NCBI GenBank assembly: GCA_030431715.1
Contig: JAUIIO010000025.1
Coordinates: 1-57,518 of the forward strand
DNA length: 57,518 nucleotides
Reading direction: 5' to 3'
Source: a bacterium
GTDB lineage: Bacteria; Bdellovibrionota_C; UBA2361; RFPC01
Both the position numbers and the translations under genes were made by a program. The notes under the pieces were generated by a model. The model saw only the letters and a list, made by a program, of their open reading frames with translations. It was not told where the DNA came from and did not search any database. Shown one piece after another: positions 55,283 through 57,518 of the stretch; position 1 is the stretch's first letter, and each line of letters begins with the position of its first letter.

Positions 55283-57013
55283 ATGACTTACACCCTCCGC
55301 CCATATCAGCAAGAAGCCGTAGAGGCGACTCTCAAGCACTTTCGAAAATCCCGGAAGCCCGCCGTCATTGTTCTTCCAACTGGTGCTGGAAAAAGTCTCG
55401 TTATTGCAGAACTTGCCAGAATAGCAAAGGGAAGAGTTCTGGTACTTACGCATGTTAAGGAGCTTGTAGAGCAGAACCATGCGAAATACTGCTCTTATGA
55501 TCTCACCGCCGGTATTTATTCTGCCGGGCTCGGAAGAAAAGACTCTAATGAAAAGGTAATCTTTGGTGGAATTCAGTCAGTAGCAAATGCCCCAGAAGAA
55601 TTTTATAAAGACTTCTCTCTTCTTATTGTCGATGAGTGTCATAGAATATCAAACGATGATGATACACAGTATTCGCAGGTCATCAGAAAGATCTTTGAAC
55701 AAAATCCGTATCTCTGTGTTCTCGGTTTAACAGCGACTCCTTACCGACTCGACTCTGGCTGGATATACCGTTATCACCATTCGGGCAGGCTCCGTACCGA
55801 TGCGCCACTTTTCTTTCAGAAGTGTCTCTATGAGCTACCGCTTCAGAAGATGATTGACGATGGATATCTTACTCCTCCTGTTCAGATTGATGCACCGGTA
55901 GCCAGTTATGATTTTTCAGAGCTCAGGCCTGATAGCACAACAAATCGTTACTCACTTAAAGAGATAGAGGAGATTTTAAAAAGTCAGCGTAGAGTTACCC
56001 CCATTATTGTACAGAATATCGTCGAACTTTCGCGAGACCGACGTGGTGTACTTCTATTTACGTCTTCGGTGCGCCATGCTGAGGAGATCTTACAAATTCT
56101 TCCAGAGGATATCTCTGCACTTGTAGTAGGAAATACTCCCGGTCAGGAGCGGGATGAAATATTACAGCGGTTTAAGAATCAGGATCTTAAATTTCTGGTC
56201 AATGTTTCAGTTCTTACCACTGGCTTTGATGCGCCCCACGTTGATCTTATAGCAATCTTGCGTCCAACTGAGTCGGTGAGTCTCTATCAACAGATCGTAG
56301 GGCGAGGGCTTCGACTCTATGAGGGGAAGAAAGATTGCCTTATCTTGGATTATACTGGTGTCCCTCATGATATTTATAAGCCGCAAATACATGATCGCAA
56401 ACCAACGAATGATGCTGTTGCTGTTAAGGTAGAGTGCCCGATGTGTCAGCACGATAACGATTTTTGGGGTATTACTGACGGCGAAGGAGAGGTGGTTGAA
56501 CACTACGGAAGAAAGTGTCAGGGGGCAATTGAGGATCCAGATAATGGCGAGATTGTCCCGTGTGGCTTTCGTTACAGATATAAAAATTGCGATAGGTGTG
56601 GGGCTGAGAACGATATCGCTGCGAGAACTTGCCTTACCTGTGGTAATGCGCTTGTTGATGATGAGGCAAAGCTTAAGGAGGCTTATGCAGCGCGAGACGC
56701 ACATGTAATGCGGACTGACTCTATGTACTTTGAAAAGAAAGAGGATGCAAAGGGAAGAGAGCGTTTAGAGATTCGCTACTATGATCATGACGGTCAACAT
56801 CTTAGCGAAGTATTCTTCTTCGATTCACAGAGCTCCGCAAAAGTTTTCTTCTATAACTTCATCAGAATGCACTACCGCACCCCCGGTGTGCCCCTTGATA
56901 TCGATTCTATTGAAGAAGCTATCGAAGCGCGGAGTAAGTTTCGACTTCCACTCTTTGTTATTGCTAGGAAGCAAGGAAAGTATTGGCGGGTACGTGAGAA
57001 AATATTTTATTAG
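55283..57013 (+). CDS. radD: RadD-family SF2 helicase
   Basis: A 576-residue superfamily 2 helicase-like ATPase, very close to E. coli RadD (YejH) over its full length as I remember it. It starts MTYTLRPYQQEAVEATLKHF, and has Walker A LPTGAGKSLVIAE near residue 34, DECHR box IVDECHRIS near 117, TATPYR near 152, and motif VI QQIVGRGLRL near 338. A C-terminal zinc ribbon has CPMCQHDNDFWG, NCDRCGAEN and ARTCLTCGN. RadD helps processing of recombination intermediates with RecA and SSB. Start chosen at 55283 by match to the family. Confidence 0.9.
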   Translation: MTYTLRPYQQEAVEATLKHFRKSRKPAVIVLPTGAGKSLVIAELARIAKGRVLVLTHVKELVEQNHAKYCSYDLTAGIYSAGLGRKDSNEKVIFGGIQSVANAPEEFYKDFSLLIVDECHRISNDDDTQYSQVIRKIFEQNPYLCVLGLTATPYRLDSGWIYRYHHSGRLRTDAPLFFQKCLYELPLQKMIDDGYLTPPVQIDAPVASYDFSELRPDSTTNRYSLKEIEEILKSQRRVTPIIVQNIVELSRDRRGVLLFTSSVRHAEEILQILPEDISALVVGNTPGQERDEILQRFKNQDLKFLVNVSVLTTGFDAPHVDLIAILRPTESVSLYQQIVGRGLRLYEGKKDCLILDYTGVPHDIYKPQIHDRKPTNDAVAVKVECPMCQHDNDFWGITDGEGEVVEHYGRKCQGAIEDPDNGEIVPCGFRYRYKNCDRCGAENDIAARTCLTCGNALVDDEAKLKEAYAARDAHVMRTDSMYFEKKEDAKGRERLEIRYYDHDGQHLSEVFFFDSQSSAKVFFYNFIRMHYRTPGVPLDIDSIEEAIEARSKFRLPLFVIARKQGKYWRVREKIFY

Positions 57014-57062
57014 GTGAGATAATATTTCGGTTTTGTGGATTAGTTTGTGGGTTGGGCGGAAG

Positions 57063-57134
57063 GCGAAGTGACGGGGATACGTTTCGGCTTAAACCCTTCG
57101 GGCAACCACCCGAAACGTATCCCCGTCACTTCGC
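57063..57134. repeat. Perfect 25-bp inverted repeat with 22-bp loop
   Basis: The arm at 57063-57087 starts GCGAAGTGACGGGG and ends GTTTCGG. The arm at 57110-57134 is its exact reverse complement. The loop (57088-57109) has a smaller CCCTTCGGG dyad. There is no U-tract, so it is not a simple terminator. It could be a MITE-like insertion or a structured RNA. Confidence 0.75.
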
Positions 57135-57212
57135 TTGTGGTTAGGCGTGCTTTCTCACGTAGAGGGGGAGGAGTGGTGAAGTTGACGGCTCGGCTTCGCC
57201 GTCGCATATGAT

Positions 57213-57300
57213 TCCTTGTCCTTGTCCTTGTCCTTGTCCTTGTCCTTGTCCTTGTCCTTGTCCTTGTCCTTGTCCTTGTCCTTGTCCTTGTCCTTGTCCT
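57213..57300. repeat. TTGTCC hexanucleotide tandem array
   Basis: About 14.5 perfect copies of TCCTTG, uninterrupted, with no reading frame. The period of six would not shift a frame. The array lies 140 bp upstream of the secreted gene at 57441. Confidence 0.85.
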
Positions 57301-57440
57301 GAACCTGCCCTAAAAATGAATATAGCATGGTCTAAGGCCCTGTATTTATAGCAAAATGACTGGAGTCCCTCAGAAGTAAACTTTCACTCCATAGCTGTCG
57401 ACCTCTTAATGGCTACTTAATTAGAAATTTGGGGGGCTTT

Positions 57441-57518
57441 ATGCTCAGAGTATTGTTTACACTTACCAGTCTTTTGCTTGTATTCTCTGTTACGAATCTC
57501 TATGCAGCTACCGATGAG
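57441..57518 (+). CDS. N-terminal part of a secreted protein, cut by window end
   Basis: The first 26 codons of a gene that runs off the window. MLRVLFTLTSLLLVFSVTNL, then YAATDE, is a good Sec signal peptide with probable cleavage after Ala22 (LYA). GGGGGG precedes the ATG at about 5 bp. Nothing more can be said of the mature protein. Confidence 0.6.
   Translation, partial: MLRVLFTLTSLLLVFSVTNLYAATDE

Larger units (their letters stand above)
57014..57440. other. Repeat-rich intergenic region at right end
   Basis: 427 bp without a gene. It holds a long perfect inverted repeat (57063-57134) bounded by imperfect direct repeats (GTGGGTTGGGCG near 57048 and GTGGTTAGGCG near 57136), a small hairpin (GACGGC/GCCGTC near 57184-57203) and the hexanucleotide array at 57213-57300. 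The last 140 bp before the secreted gene are plain and should hold its promoter. Confidence 0.6.

Noticed and set aside
57213..57300. CRISPR array
   Set aside because: The units are 6 bp, perfect and contiguous, with no spacers; a simple tandem repeat.

Overview
The window is chromosomal DNA of a Gram-negative bacterium. It carries an LPS/Kdo set (kdsA, lptC, lptA, lptB), sigma-54, a SurA/PpiC periplasmic chaperone, a Tat-exported DUF1501 protein and two PilT-type ATPases. GC content is moderate, genes are dense, and there are no rRNA or tRNA genes. The mix suggests a deltaproteobacterium-like or Bdellovibrionota-like lineage, but no gene here fixes the phylum.

Layout. 1-2.5 kb: accessory DNA with a HEPN-like gene, a small orphan gene, an attC-like integron recombination site between them, and a two-domain cytidine deaminase. 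2.5-9.9 kb: a membrane-anchored spermidine-synthase-like protein, an ABC exporter pair, a glycoside-hydrolase-like protein and small orphans. 10-28.7 kb: a mostly minus-strand housekeeping block: trmB, metK, rapZ, hpf, rpoN, lptB, a HAD phosphatase, a hybrid histidine kinase, lptA, lptC, kdsA, pyrG, a membrane protein, pcnB-like and a phosphohexomutase. This is the familiar kdsA-lptCAB-rpoN-hpf-rapZ neighbourhood, interrupted by the kinase and phosphatase. 28.7-40.7 kb: a PpiC/SurA foldase, a fused chorismate mutase/prephenate dehydratase/DAHP synthase with aroB immediately behind it, a DUF1800/DUF1501 secreted pair, and mfd. 40.8-43.4 kb: a lone Flp-type pilin followed by two PilT-family ATPases. 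43.4-45.35 kb: an arylsulfotransferase-like gene bracketed by palindromic and GA-rich repeats.

45.35-57.0 kb: a long plus-strand run, NUDIX, hexapeptide acyltransferase, then nine tightly packed and often overlapping genes, then radD. The nine genes encode two coiled-coil envelope proteins, a small conserved protein, a DUF6754-type membrane protein, three more membrane proteins, a GlmL/MutL-type ASKHA ATPase with all nucleotide-binding motifs, and a beta-rich barrel-sandwich-like protein. No B12-dependent mutase is present. This is the best candidate for an undescribed multi-component membrane system: a cytosolic ATPase plus adaptor working on an inner-membrane complex with periplasmic coiled coils.

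57.0-57.5 kb: a long perfect inverted repeat, a hexanucleotide tandem array of about 88 bp, and the start of a secreted protein cut by the window edge.
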